Assembly (NCBI RefSeq): GCF_014805625.2
Contig: NW_023998416.1
Location: 35,076,750-35,140,749 of the forward strand
DNA: 64,000 nt
DNA from: Glossina fuscipes
Lineage: Eukaryota > Arthropoda > Insecta > Diptera > Glossinidae
Reading direction: 5' to 3'
The position numbers and the translations under genes were made by a program. Shown piece after piece: positions 37,126-49,052 of this stretch; positions within the stretch are counted from its first letter, which is position 1, and every line of letters starts with the position of its first letter. Under the pieces are notes generated by a model, which was not told the DNA's origin, did not search any database, and saw only the letters and a list, made by a program, of their open reading frames with translations.

Positions 37126-38516
37126 TGTAAAAATACGCAGAATTAGAACAGGTTAAGGAAGCCAACAATTACATACCCTGCACAACTCTAATCTATTAAA
37201 GGTTTACTTTTCTTGAGAAACTTGAAATGAGGGAGGACCGAACCACTAGTTCATGGCTAATTTAGTTAATTATATTAGTAAAGAACTATCAGAGGTTTTC
37301 CTACGGAGGGGGCGCTTTGTCGGCAACATAATTTATTTGTTCAAAATGACAATTAGTCAAAGAATCATAATCTCATTCGAACTCGTAAATGAATTTAGAA
37401 AAATACTCGATTCAAGGAGCAAAGAGAATACCAGTTTATTATACTGAGAGACTTTGCTTTGCTTTTGCACACCCATTTATGTCAATGTTACATAAGATTC
37501 GATACGTTTTGGAGATTATCTTTCATATTTTGCACATGATCGTTTTGAAGATGTGGGGTTGGTTGAGCACATGCACAGCCATCACGAAGAACTCCATTGA
37601 ATGGTTCGCATATATCAAGCTGTCATCGACAGGTTATTGACGTCCGTTATACCGGAAAGCCTTATATTGGTATAGACTTTCCAACGACAAATGGCCCTTG
37701 TTATGCCTTCTGATCGCAAGATAAGTGGCTAGAGAGAAAAACTGGTTATGGAGGATAAAAGACTCGTTCTGCTAAATTTTTTCAGCTTTTCAAAGGAGAC
37801 TCCTCCGAGAGAGAATAAAAATCGAATTATACCCAGGTAGTCGACTTAACACTTTTCATTGATTGTATTTATTTGATTAAAATAATCTACTTTAGGGTAA
37901 TGAATCTTTGTTGAGAACCTGAAATAAATCTGAATTTTGGCGTTAATTACAAGGTCCTTCTCTTTGGTGAATTTTAAACAATGTATTCACGATATAATAC
38001 TTGCATCGCAGTGTTATATTGTAAGTGCCGTGACCGTATGAAATTATTTCGCTTTTCTTTCGTATTTATATTGTATATGAAGTAATATTTTGAAAAAGAA
38101 TTAAACTTTTAACTGAAGCACACAATGGAAGACACTTAACAAAATGCTTGGGTGTGCGAGTGTGTGTGTGTCCTATTGTTTGTTACTTATTACGAAAAAC
38201 GAACAAGTGTTAAGAAAACTACTCATGGAGCAGCCAGCGTCTATGAAACTATTGCAAACAACCAACTGAACTAACTAAACTAAAAAGAGGGTTTTTTTTT
38301 TTTATACGGTCAATACGGTACAGAAGGGCAGTAAATCATATCTCAGCAATAAGGGAGAAAAGTCGCTATCTGCTAGTCCGAGTTTGCGGGCAATTAGTTA
38401 CAAAATACTTTAGGGTTGACACAGAAGCCAAACTTTTCCTTCCATTTTCGCATAAATTCTCTCGAATGTTTAAAGTTCGTTTTACACATTTTGGTCTTTA
38501 ATAGCAATTTATGAAC

Positions 38517-38553
<37 letters not shown>
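38517..38553. repeat. (TA)n microsatellite
   Basis: About 17 uninterrupted TA units inside the Nckx30C intron. A shorter (AT)n run lies at about 40262-40281. Confidence 0.95.
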
Positions 38554-38556
<3 letters not shown>

Positions 38557-41500
38557 CATAATTTTATTATCATATTTTCCGCGCTTCTGGGTAACATTTA
38601 TAATTTTAATTAATTGAAACAATATGTCAATATGCGAGCAATGTTTCAGTCAACTTCTTCGCTCTTTATTGCAAGTTTAGCTTTCTTTTAAATAGAGCCA
38701 AAATGGTGTCCGACAAAGATAAATGTTAAAATATATTTTCGCATTAAACTAGTTTTCGCGACAAATTTGGACAACGTAGATCTTTTGGGTACGACGCTGT
38801 GTACTTACTTTTTAGTACGAAATAGTCGAATATAAAGAATTGGATTAAGTAAAGTGGTTTAGCATTATTTTTAAAAAGTCTAAGGCAAAATTTTCATTTC
38901 AGCTTATGAAGTGCGCCTAGTCCCCTAACGGTTTTTCTAATCGTTCATTTTGTTAGCACTTTTTGGCAATTAAAGTTATGTCATTTGTGTATAGGATTTA
39001 AAAAAAAAAACGTTGCAATGGTAGTCAGAAACTTGCAGAGATTTCAAGAGGATGGGCTTATGACAGATCGTAGAGCATAGCAATATCTTCAGTCTATTCT
39101 TACACAGGAAAATAGGTTCATGATGAGCCAAGGCCAAAACGCCAAACACTATCCACGCTGCTCACTCATCCTCATCACCATGCAATCTTTCGGAAGGAAG
39201 TTTACGCCGAACGTTACTCACTGGGATCACTATCGATGATTTTCAATACTTAATCCTTAAAGCTATTTGACAACTTGGATAGATGCGCAAAAGACTCGAG
39301 TATATCTCTTGAAATACTGTCGCCCATTGCACTCATTATCTTCTGATCTGACAATGCGTAAAATTTGTGCTATAGCCTGAAAGTTGTAAAGATTATTCGA
39401 ACATCGGATGCGTCTGTAAACACGTCCACAACACTCACAAAGTTACAATTTATAGCCGTTGTCCTGCAATCCAGTTCACATATTTAAGTGAATTATCTAA
39501 TTCTTCAGTACAACATCCACTTTCAATTGACGAGGAATTTGCAACCTAGAGAAGATGTTGGCCTAAAATTTTGTATTTATTTTTAAATTAGTTATGTAGC
39601 TAAATGGATGCAAATTTAAAAGGGCTTATTCCATACGATAGGACATAGGTTTAAAATAACGGACGTCAAAGACTTGCTCTTAATCTAACATTGCTGTTTG
39701 ACAAAGTGTTAGGTCGCTTCACTCTACATCCATAATATCTATTTTTAACATGTACTTACACAGGCAAACAAAATTTCATAAGTTTGATTGTTTAGCTCAT
39801 CGGCTAGGGAAAAATCATTCGGATATTTTCTATCAGGGAGATTGACATGATTTAATCTTCTTGTCAACATTTACTTGTTCAATATGCAGAGACTCGCCAC
39901 ATAGCATGTTATATATAGAAAAGCATTGAGGTGCAAGACAGCTTTGCATATTTAAGATAATATTTTTGAGAAGAAAATTGTATTGAAAAACGTATAGTGG
40001 TCTGCTGTGGAACTTTATGCACATAAAATGTACCATGAAATTTACTTAATTGAAGTGCGAGGTTTTACCGACCAATCGTCCGGATGCACGTAACCCACGG
40101 TCTTAAGCCTATGTGCATAAAAGCGTTCTCACAGTGGGTGTGGAAATAACGTTGGTTTTCACAAGCCACACGCACACGATATTTATTATCTATAGCATAT
40201 ATTTGTATACTTGTATTAAGACAATATAAACGCACACATATTTATACTTTATCTACTAATAATATATATATATATATATATGTATGTGGATATATTATAT
40301 ATAAAAATTTTGTTAGAGCAAATGCAGAAAAATATTTTTTGTTTTTTATTTGTAGCAGTCGCTACAAAAACTAAAACGCCCTGCCCCACTAACTCTATCA
40401 AGTTTTGTTTAATTGCTTGTGAAAAGAGTATCATTTTAAAGCGCCTGCGTTAATATACGTGTATGAAATAAAATTTAAATGAAAACTAACACAAGCAAAT
40501 ACTCAAAGGAGGTAAAGTGTGTTTCATTTCACATGAACCCAACGAGTACTTTGATATGCATGCGTACGACGGGAAGAGAGAAAATAAATATAAAATCGGA
40601 ATTTGTGCAATTCTAAGCACCCCATCACGGGGGCACTCACTCAGACTTTTCTAGGTAGAAATACTTAAGAAAAATATAAAATTGAACAAAAGAACAAAAA
40701 AATCGATGAGCAAATAAAGAAATCTGCATTAAATCGATAAAGAGCCTCCCGAGGACATGAAAAACGCTTTACTAACTGTTAAATATTTATTAAATAGTGC
40801 TTCTAACAGTCATGGCTGAAACCTTCCCGTTTCGGCTTCCCTACCATCTTAAAGCTATGACTCGAAAGAAGTGAAAATATTTGAAAACTCTTAAGCATAG
40901 CAATTGGTTTTTCCCATGAACACGTCGAATTCTTCGCAACATATACAAGTAAACGATATTATCGGCTACGAATAATAAAATCCTTTCGCAATTCATTCGT
41001 AAGTGTTTTCAATATTGTTCGCATGTCAGTTTATGCGTATATCTCTTATCTTTGCTGGTAAAGTGATTTATGAAGTAATGTTCAACTTATAAACCGATTT
41101 GGAAAATTAAGTTATACGAACGATGAAGCATTTATCATGGCTTCGGCTTTAGTCAGGTACATATACCGTACTTTTTGTGGTCAAAGTCATCGTTTTCTTT
41201 CGTGGAAAGCCTCTTTCACTTAAAACGCCTGGCAATAGACAATTTTTCTATTGTAACCTGACATGCTTTTATCTACACTTTATACATTTCTCAGACTTTT
41301 AATGGTACTCTATACTAATTATAACTATGTAAACAAATTATGGACATTCTCGACCCCAATTATCAAAAAGTAAATGTGGATAAGTTATGAATTTACACAA
41401 GATCAGGAGTCGGCTTACGGCCGATATCGAGTTTGAATATACTACTCGACAACAACTTACGAATCCACAATTACGGTCGAAAGTATTTTCATTTGATAGT

Positions 41501-41666
41501 AAGAAAAATGTATACTTTATCGACAGCTGTGAGCGCATAGTTATAGCGAATCCGTAATCCATAGCTATCAAGTGTATTCTAACGACTTTATTCGATATCG
41601 AGAACCATAAACCGGCTCCACTCATTCTAAAGCCAAATCATCAAATTTCTCTTCGGATATGTAAAA

Positions 41667-41925
41667 CAAGCAAGAATGCTACAGTCGACCATTACATATC
41701 CTGAACCTGATGCAGTCATTTAATCATTTTCTTAATGAAGCACTAAAAATTATACATAATTTTTATGTAAGTCATCAGATATGAGGCGGACAGAAGTGGC
41801 ATGGACGAACGGACAAGCTTACATCCATTCATCATCGATTCATATGGATATCTCAAATTCTTCTCGCTGTTCCAACCGTCCGACCAAACTTAATATATCC
41901 TTTATAACAAGTGATGTAGGGCATA
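41667..41925 (+). repeat. Dispersed repeat family B, short copy
   Basis: The left end is 'gctacagtcgaccattacat' with 'atcctgaacctgatgcagtc', and the right end is 'taacaagtgatgtagggcat'. The internal 'ggacaagcttacatccattc' matches other copies. Just right of it (about 41990-42190) a fragment with 'gaaatttggtataccaacg' reads as family B in the opposite direction. Confidence 0.65.
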
Positions 41926-43454
41926 AAAAGGGAAGAAACTTGAATATTAGTAAATAAATTATTTGGTGAAAAATCATGTTCTAAGTTACTTTAAATTTTT
42001 CTGCCGGTCTGTCAGTGTTGTTACCTTGTACCGTAATATCTACGATATTTCGGTGAAATTTGGTATACCAACGTGTTTTGGCCCAAGGACGAACGCTGTT
42101 GAAATTAGTTCGGATCGAACCACCTTTCCGACTATTTCCTATATGAAGTCTTATTTTGGAAAGTCGTTATATCTACCGTGGCCCACCTTAGTGCTCTTAG
42201 TTGTTTTAGAACCACATTTGTACTGCGATCGTTAGTGTTGTTAGTTTTCTTATGAAGTTCGCTTAACGTGTCGAAAGGGCCTAAAAAGGTAATAAGAACA
42301 ATAACATTAAGAAATAAGTGCTTTTTAGATCTTAAAGAGAAATAATAATTTATACACAATCCGTTGTAAGCGATTAATTTTCGATTCTGCGACCACAAGT
42401 TTAAAGGAGAAGTTTTTTTCGAGACTGATAAAAAACTTTCGTAATATCAACCATCGAAATGAATTAATTTCCGACAATAAATAAAAATAGATAAGAGATA
42501 AAGATAATTTTTATTGATTAGTTTGCCAGGCTTGCTCTTGACTTAACAAGTTTAAGAGTGTTACGCGATTTTAATTAAAGTGCGACTGTAAGCAAAGTCT
42601 TGCTATCAAGTTTTTTCCTTGTACAAAACTTTATAAAAACCAATAGCAATAACAACGAAAAATTAAAGTTGCATAATTAAAAGTAATTCTCCGACGAAAT
42701 TGTTGTCAATATTATGCATTAACAGGCAAGCAGTTCGCGCGATTAGTCTTTCGTAAGTTGCAAATGAAAAATTTGGCTTTAAAATGAGAGGGTGGCAAAT
42801 GTACGGCCGTACACATACAGCGCAGTTCACTAAATGCGAAAGCACTCGTTCCAGTCCTTAAAACGAATCACCATAACTGTAACTACTTGCACTTATAAGT
42901 GAGGAAAACCGACCATTAAAAAAAAAGTGTTATTACACAAGTTTGATTTATAGTTCTTTTATATATACATATATAGCTATGTGATGATGTATGTGCTCGT
43001 GAAAAATGTTTTATATCGAAAAGTCAAGAACGATAGCGTACTGCTGTGCAGATACGTTTACAAGCTTATGGTTGAGTTCGTACTCAAACCGAGAGCATGT
43101 GTTTTCCTTATTGTTCATCAGCGCCTAAAAGCATGCAGTCCTTATTTCTGCTTCTGCCACCCCTCGGTTATATTTACTTTGCTCATATTGTTTATTTTAT
43201 AGTTTGTTGTATTTGAAACTAATCGTTCATTAATCGAGTATGCTTTCGATAGTCAAACCTCGTGCCGTTCAGAAATTTAATAAATCATTTTATAAATATA
43301 TTTCGAGAAATTCAATGATTGCTTAGACATTATTATGTAATCGATTGTTAAAAAATCATATCCGCAAAGTATAAAATACATTAAAAACTTAACGTGATTT
43401 TATGTTTTTATGGAAGGTCAACATGTATAACGTAAAGTGCTTCAAGTGTACAAA

Positions 43455-43519
43455 AAAAAAAAAATGATTATTCGATTTTACCCTATTTTCAAAAAAATGA
43501 TAATTCGATTTTACCCCGA
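43455..43519. repeat. Two-copy tandem duplication, about 37 bp period
   Basis: 'Aaaaaaatgattattcgatt' plus 'ttaccc' at about 43458-43483 is repeated with one base change at about 43491-43518. It lies in intronic DNA without other features. Confidence 0.8.
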
Positions 43520-44197
43520 ATCGGATCGTTCCATATGGGTTATCTAACACCACGATATTTTGTGCTTTTTTTTTTTTAATTGGTGGGCAAATCTCTTTTC
43601 ATTACCCATTAGCATCTGTGTTCTTCGCTTCAAAACAAGACCTAAAGGGTTAAACGTCCTCGAATAAATTTAAATCAGTGAATTCCAAAAATTGATATGA
43701 ATATTACGGGCCCTTGTTAATACTTAGATCAATCAGCGAACAATGTGGTAAAGTTGACAACGTTAATCAAGCAAATACAAGCAAGCCACTAAGCTCAAAG
43801 CCTTTTTTTTTTTGGTATTATGATGTCTTGCTTTAGTTGAAGAACCAATTACATATTTGTTATTTAAAGTTCCATTGATAAAATTATTTTTAATTTTCTT
43901 CTTATTTATGAAATGAAATTTTAAGCTTGTAAGAAAGAAATTTTAAGGGCTTTCTCTCTCGTGTTTGGTGCTGTTTGAGAATATACGCACTTTCGATGTC
44001 TTATGAATATAAAATAAATCTAACATATATGTTTGTTGTAACACACTTGACTAATCACTTAGGGTATAGGCTGGATTGATGTATGCACAATAGTTGCGCT
44101 AAAATCTAGTCGCGTGGTGCGTGGTGTAGGCACTTAATTTTCTTTTTTTGGTCTAAGATGAACATCACTTTTTTATTTCAATTCTTCAATTCTCTCA

Positions 44198-44203
44198 TTT
44201 ATT
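44198..44203 (-). terminator. Likely polyadenylation signal of the nested gene
   Basis: AATAAA on the minus strand, 60 bp past the stop codon of the 144-codon gene; a second AATAAA is at 44172-44177. Position and orientation suit cleavage shortly downstream, but AATAAA is common in DNA of this composition. Confidence 0.4.
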
Positions 44204-44262
44204 TTATTTCATTCATATCGTGAAAGCCACCTTATCTTAATTTTAATTTTTTTCATTTTGCT

Positions 44263-44697
44263 TTAAAGGAAAAAGCGACTGCCTTTTTTCTGCTTTCCGT
44301 TCTCTTTACCTATTTCTCCTTGTTGTTGCTTTCGCTGTTGTTCTTGTTCTTGTTGTTTTTGCTGATGCAAACATTGACTGTGGTAACGTTCAGATGACAT
44401 AAATTTATCCAAATTCGTCTTCAAATCATTAGATGCGTCAGCGTCAAGGACATCTGTACACTTTTTTAAGTAAGCATCATGCAACTGCTCTTTGAAAGTT
44501 AGACGTGTACTTTCTTCTACTTCAATAGGAACCGGACTGCTAGGTGGCGTTAACACTGTGGTGTGCCATTCATAAGGTAAATTCAAATTTGTACCAGACA
44601 GTGAAGAAGATTTCAATTGTATTTTAGCGGTAGATAAAAAGGTTTCCCTTGCGTCGTCGGAATAAAAACGGGGTAAGGTATTCACGTCAGTAGCCAT
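44263..44697 (-). CDS. Small intronless gene nested in the Nckx30C intron, unknown function
   Basis: A complete 144-residue frame, MATDVNTLPRFYSDD at the start and KKGSRFFL at the end, in balanced codons unlike the AT-skewed noise around it. The first 100 residues are of mixed composition with a Ser/Pro patch (LTPPSSPVPIEVEES) and a probable helix (TRLTFKEQLHDAYLKKCTDVLDADASNDLKT is mixed acidic/basic). The last 35 residues are Gln/Glu/Lys-rich and probably disordered. There is no signal peptide, membrane segment or catalytic motif I recognise. The start has A at -3 and G at +4 (AGTATGG). An Inr/DPE promoter lies 80 bp upstream and AATAAA 60 bp downstream, which argues for a real transcription unit. 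Intronless and antisense to its host gene, it could be a small lineage gene or an old retrocopy. I do not recognise the family. Confidence 0.72.
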   Translation of the reverse strand: MATDVNTLPRFYSDDARETFLSTAKIQLKSSSLSGTNLNLPYEWHTTVLTPPSSPVPIEVEESTRLTFKEQLHDAYLKKCTDVLDADASNDLKTNLDKFMSSERYHSQCLHQQKQQEQEQQRKQQQGEIGKENGKQKKGSRFFL

Positions 44698-44747
44698 ACT
44701 ATTAGTTTTCTCGTGCGATTTAATAATTCTAATTTCAACTCTATTAT

Positions 44748-44781
44748 TAACTTCAGTATTTGCCAGTCTGTGCTCAACTGA
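44748..44781 (-). promoter_or_regulatory. Inr + DPE core promoter for the nested gene
   Basis: On the minus strand TCAGTT at 44781-44776 matches the fly initiator (TCAKTY), with A+1 at 44779. Exactly at +28 to +32 lies AGTTA, which fits the downstream promoter element RGWYV; that is the spacing known from Drosophila TATA-less promoters. I see no TATA box about 30 bp upstream. The predicted 5' leader is 82 nt to the ATG at 44697. Confidence 0.55.
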
Positions 44782-45370
44782 ACGCTTATTTGTCTACTGA
44801 TCTCAGTAATTTAATCCATAAAGTTTAGCACACAAAGCTAACGTCATTGTCATTGGGTGCTGAGCTCGTATGCATGACGCACATGCTTAAAGCGTTATGC
44901 GAATTTTACAAAAATTATTTTTTAGTTCTGTTCAATTTCATTATTCTCCGCAGTGTTGGACTTTGCTATAAGAGAGAATGTAAGAAAAAGGAAATTCTTT
45001 TGATATGAATAACAAAATAAGTTCAACTAAGACGAATTGTGATCACATTACCTATCTGGTGTAAATCAAGCCAATTAGATCTTCTTCTAAACGATTAACT
45101 CCGCTTTAGGTGAACGTGTGATCCCGTTTGATACTTTGAACGATAACGCTTATCTAAGACTTCTTGAAACGAATGTCACTCAGTCAATTAATTCATTATT
45201 AACTTACGAAGAAGAAGCAGTAGTAATCCTAAGCGCGTCCTAATACGTCTAATCACGTGACGTTCACAAAGTAGTTAGTAAAGAGAGACAAATAGGAAGG
45301 TGGCCGGGTGCCTGCACAATCGGTAATTGTCATATGATCAAAGTAAATTCTACCGTCCTCCGATTTGAAC

Positions 45371-45610
45371 CTATGACTTGGGCTTCACTATAATCGCTGC
45401 CATATTTCTGATTAAAGTCTCCAATAACTGGACGAATGTCATTATAAATGTGGTTATGTCTCTATTAGCACAGCCATTTCTTTCCTTTAGGAAAGCAACT
45501 ATTTGCCAAGCGTCGTTGTCTCTTATATCAACAATTTTTATATCCAATGCTAAGAAAAGTTTAGTTTTTATCTTCAGAATATCGAAGGGACCTGCATAGT
45601 TTAATGCAAA
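45371..45610 (-). mobile_element. Probable BEL/Pao LTR-retrotransposon integrase relic
   Basis: A minus-strand frame without a start codon runs 75 codons from about 45598 to the stop at 45371. It begins NYAGPFDI, matching the start of the BEL/Pao integrase core (typically DYAGPF). It continues with spacing that fits the family ('FLALDIKIVDI', then 'AFLKERNGCANRDI', comparable to the family's 'KAIHLE...AFLAALKRFVSRRG...I'). The expected 'SDN' catalytic part is not preserved. Upstream on the same strand, an open stretch of about 75 codons (45949-45720) could be decayed pol sequence. The element is certainly dead. LTRs were not found. The assignment is by motif resemblance only. Confidence 0.4.
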
Positions 45611-47510
45611 TTAGTCAAGAACACACAGACTTTACACAGCCATATATAAACTCTAGCACGCCTTTAAGTGTTACAAACGGATGATTCAATTAAAAGTCCT
45701 CACAACATTCTAGTTTATCTCACTGCTTATCTGGAAATGTTGTTAAGTATTCGACTAACAAAAACATATTTATCTTTTTATCTGGTTTGGAGTCTAAAAA
45801 AGTTTGGAAAAATGCCATTTCTTCGTAATTCAGGCAATAGCATGTGCTCCTTTCTAGTGCCATATATACGTTGCCTTGGTGAAGAAGTAACAATGGAGGA
45901 AAAGAAAAATGTAACGTTTTTTCTAGTAAACGAACAATTTTATCAGTGAAAAATTTAGCTCAGAGACTGTAACCTGCATAGTCATCTACTCCCAAGCATA
46001 TGTAATATGAGTAAGTGCAGCAGTATGAGTCACTTTATAAGAGGCTATGGAGTGACATTGTAATGTACGTGCATGCATATTACAACAAACAATGACTGGT
46101 TTCCTCTCGTTCTGATGCTTTAAATTGCTTTGCATTCAGCTCTCAGTCTGAGAGTACTAATGTGATGTAGGTGTTATATGTTTTTTATTTTGACACACAC
46201 ACATCGTCGTACAAAGGGGATATTCTAGATTAGTCATATCATTTGTAATATTCACAAATAAACCTAAGATCAACAATGAGAAAAAAAGATTTTATTTGTC
46301 AAAGGACAGACCGGACACTTTTTTCATCTATACTTAATATTGAGATTATATGTTGAACAAATGCATCATGTTCGAATTGACATACCGCCAGTTTTTGACG
46401 AAATGTATATTTCTTCTATGAGAACTCCAAAAATTCTAAATTAATCTTCCTTTATTAAAAAGGAGGTCGCACTGTTATTCTCTTCGTCTTGGCCTCTCCT
46501 CTATCTGCATTCTTATCGGGCTAGGACTTTGCTTAGACATACAGGAGACATAGCCAGAATGGCTGGTGAGGAAGAAAAACCAGGGACACCATTAGGTACC
46601 ATAATTTCGAAGGAATTGATTCGTCATCAATGTGATCTTAAATTGTCACAGCCGGCTGTTAGATGATCGCGCATGCGATGCTTTAGTTTTAAAAAAAGAA
46701 CGGAATTGTTTCAAACGAATTGCTTCATAAATATTTTTCGTCAATGATGTTTGGTGAGAAAATTAATAATTGAATCATTTAAGTTAGTCCAGTGGCTGAA
46801 AAAGAAGATGTAACAAAGTGCAGCAGAGTTTATTCCAAAATGTGAAAATATGGATATATTGTAAATCTACTATGCACACCATGTCTACGTTGGCTACGGC
46901 CATTATACAGAGTGCAGTGGAAGATTTACATGCAAGCATTTTTTATAATAATACTCATCCTCAGGCAATTGGGGTGCTATCACTTTCTGGCCAGAAGTTT
47001 ATACGTCACTGGTCACATGGCATATAACTTGTGCTTACACTTATTGGAATCTCAAGAACATTTAGGAAATTTCTTGAAGTTAAAGGCAATATATTCAAAA
47101 TTTGATGGTGGCGAAGAATACACATCGATATTTTATCTAAAGCTTCCTGCTTAGGGTTTCGAAGGTTTTGATGGCATGTATATATGCCCATCCTTCACCC
47201 CGTATCAAAATTTTTCTATTCGATTTTTATACATTTCTTTGAAGAGATAGGTAACCGAGTAAGCCGAACAATATCATATTTTACTTATCGAAGTAAGAAT
47301 GAATGTACAAATTTGCTCAACATATGCTCTCAAGTTAATATTTATTAAATCTCTCAATATGTGCCACATCACGCAAGCAAGCGTAGTTAGTTATGGTTTT
47401 ATTATTATTTGCATAAATTAATTTATTGCCCTCTCCTCTTTTCTCTTTCTTTTCAAATATGTTATGACAATATAAATTGCGTAAGTTTTAAGTATTTTTA
47501 TTAATATATT

Positions 47511-47930
47511 TTTATACCCATCATCGAAGGATGAGCGGTATATTCATTTTGCCAAAATGTTTGCAACACCCTGAAAGAAGACTCAGACAACCCGTAAAAT
47601 GTATATCTATGTCACCAGCGTCAAATTCTAAACCAATTTAAGTAAGACTGCCTGGCCTTATGTTTGTTTATCCGCGTGTCCGTATAATTGTCTGTTTGTG
47701 TGTGCAAGCATTATTCTGTTTCAAATTTGGCAGAAAGATTGGAAGTTGTTGGAATTGGGACGAATCGGTCAAAGTACCCGGTCAAAGCACAACATAATCT
47801 GAAACCTTTGCTACTCATAGTAACTGTACCCACTTAATATTATAAAAATGTACTTTTTCCCGTTTTTTTAGTCTTGATGGGTATAAAAGATTTGGTTGTA
47901 GCCGAATATAATTTTCTTTCGATTTGTTTA
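47511..47930 (+). repeat. Dispersed repeat family A, copy with perfect 13-bp inverted termini
   Basis: The left terminus tttatacccatca (47511-47523) is the exact reverse complement of tgatgggtataaa at 47875-47887. The conserved 3' flank 'gatttggttgtagccgaat' with 'ataattttcttt' follows to about 47925. A partial second copy ('gttagcagtatattcgccct' to 'gcatgtccgtctgcc') continues to about 48060. This pair sits about 380-500 bp upstream of the Nckx30C acceptor site. Confidence 0.78.
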
Positions 47931-48435
47931 GGTTTATCGAACACCGGCAAGTTAGCAGTATATTCGCCCTGTAAAACTCAGAAGGAGACTAAAGAAATCC
48001 TATAAAGTTTTAATCGGTGTCAAAATTTACATGGATCTAAGCATGTCCGTCTGCCAATCTATAGTAAACATGATTGTTAATGAAAAGTCGTGACCTCGGT
48101 CGAAACACAAAACGACACAAAATAGGAATACCTTTGGTTTCAAAAGCGAAAAAAAAAAAAAATGTTCTTTTCGCCTCGCTTCAATTGCTTCAACTTTGCC
48201 TTCAATCAATGCTTAAATCATTTATTGCAAATCTTTGAAATGATTATTAAGAACTTGAAAAATTGTTTAAAATTTTTTTAGTTAAATCTAATGTAGCTTC
48301 TTACGAAAGAAATGATGAGTGAGAGATTTGAGTGAATTTGAGAAAAGATAATTCATAATGTGAGGTTATGAAAAATTGATTGATTGAAAAATTGTGCTAT
48401 TTTGGTAAAAAATTTGTTGTTTTTCTTTCTTTCAG

Positions 48436-49052
48436 AAACCCGCCACGATAATGAAACCGTTATTAAGACACCGCTGTTTCCGAAAGATCTATTTACCAAA
48501 GAACAATTGGAAAATGGCGCTGTCGTCTGTCATATTCTTGGTGTCATTTATATGTTTGTGGCATTGGCCATTGTATGCGATGAATTCTTTGTGCCTTCCC
48601 TGGATGTAATCATTGAGAAACTCGGTATCACTGACGATGTTGCCGGTGCAACATTTATGGCGGCAGGTGGCAGTGCACCCGAGCTATTTACAAGCGTTAT
48701 TGGTGTATTTGTATCATTCGATGATGTTGGCATTGGTACAATTGTCGGTTCGGCTGTATTCAATATTCTATTTGTGATCGGTATGTGTGCGCTGTTCTCG
48801 CGAACGATACTATCGTTGACTTGGTGGCCGTTATTCCGTGACTGCTCCTTCTACAGTCTTAGTTTGATGGTATTGATATATTTTTTTCGTGATAATCTTA
48901 TCTATTGGTGGGAGGCGCTTATACTCTTTTGCGTTTACATCGCCTACGTAACATTTATGAAATGGAACGTTGAAGTGGAGTCGTGCGTGAAGAAACTGAT
49001 ATCGAAAAATAAGGTGACTCGCGTCAGAAGTACAGATCAGCTTATGCCAGCA
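48436..49052 (+). CDS. Nckx30C: Nckx30C, exon with the alpha-1 exchanger repeat
   Basis: This exon encodes residues about 420-625 of the K+-dependent Na+/Ca2+ exchanger, which extrudes Ca2+ (with K+) across the plasma membrane in exchange for Na+; in Drosophila it is known from photoreceptors and the nervous system. After [20 protein letters not shown] comes the first membrane helix ([20 protein letters not shown]). The alpha-1 repeat follows ([20 protein letters not shown], then [18 protein letters not shown], about residues 485-535), holding the ion-binding acidic and Ser/Thr residues. Further helices follow ([17 protein letters not shown]), then the start of the cytoplasmic loop ([15 protein letters not shown]). 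The sequence is nearly the Drosophila protein in this region. The acceptor is TTTCAG and the donor GCA|GTAAGTAG (phase 0). The loop and alpha-2 repeat were not found to the right. The frame is intact. Confidence 0.96.

Larger units (their letters stand above)
29733..48435 (+). other. Nckx30C intron, 18.7 kb, with a nested gene and repeats
   Basis: The intron runs from the GTAAGT donor at 29733 to the TTTCTTTCTTTCAG acceptor ending at 48435. The exons on either side join in the same frame (C|AA gives Gln). It holds a nested antisense gene (44.3-44.8 kb), a probable BEL/Pao relic (45.4-45.6 kb) and several family A and B repeats. The rest is unmarked AT-rich DNA. I found no further exchanger exon inside it. 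Confidence 0.8.
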
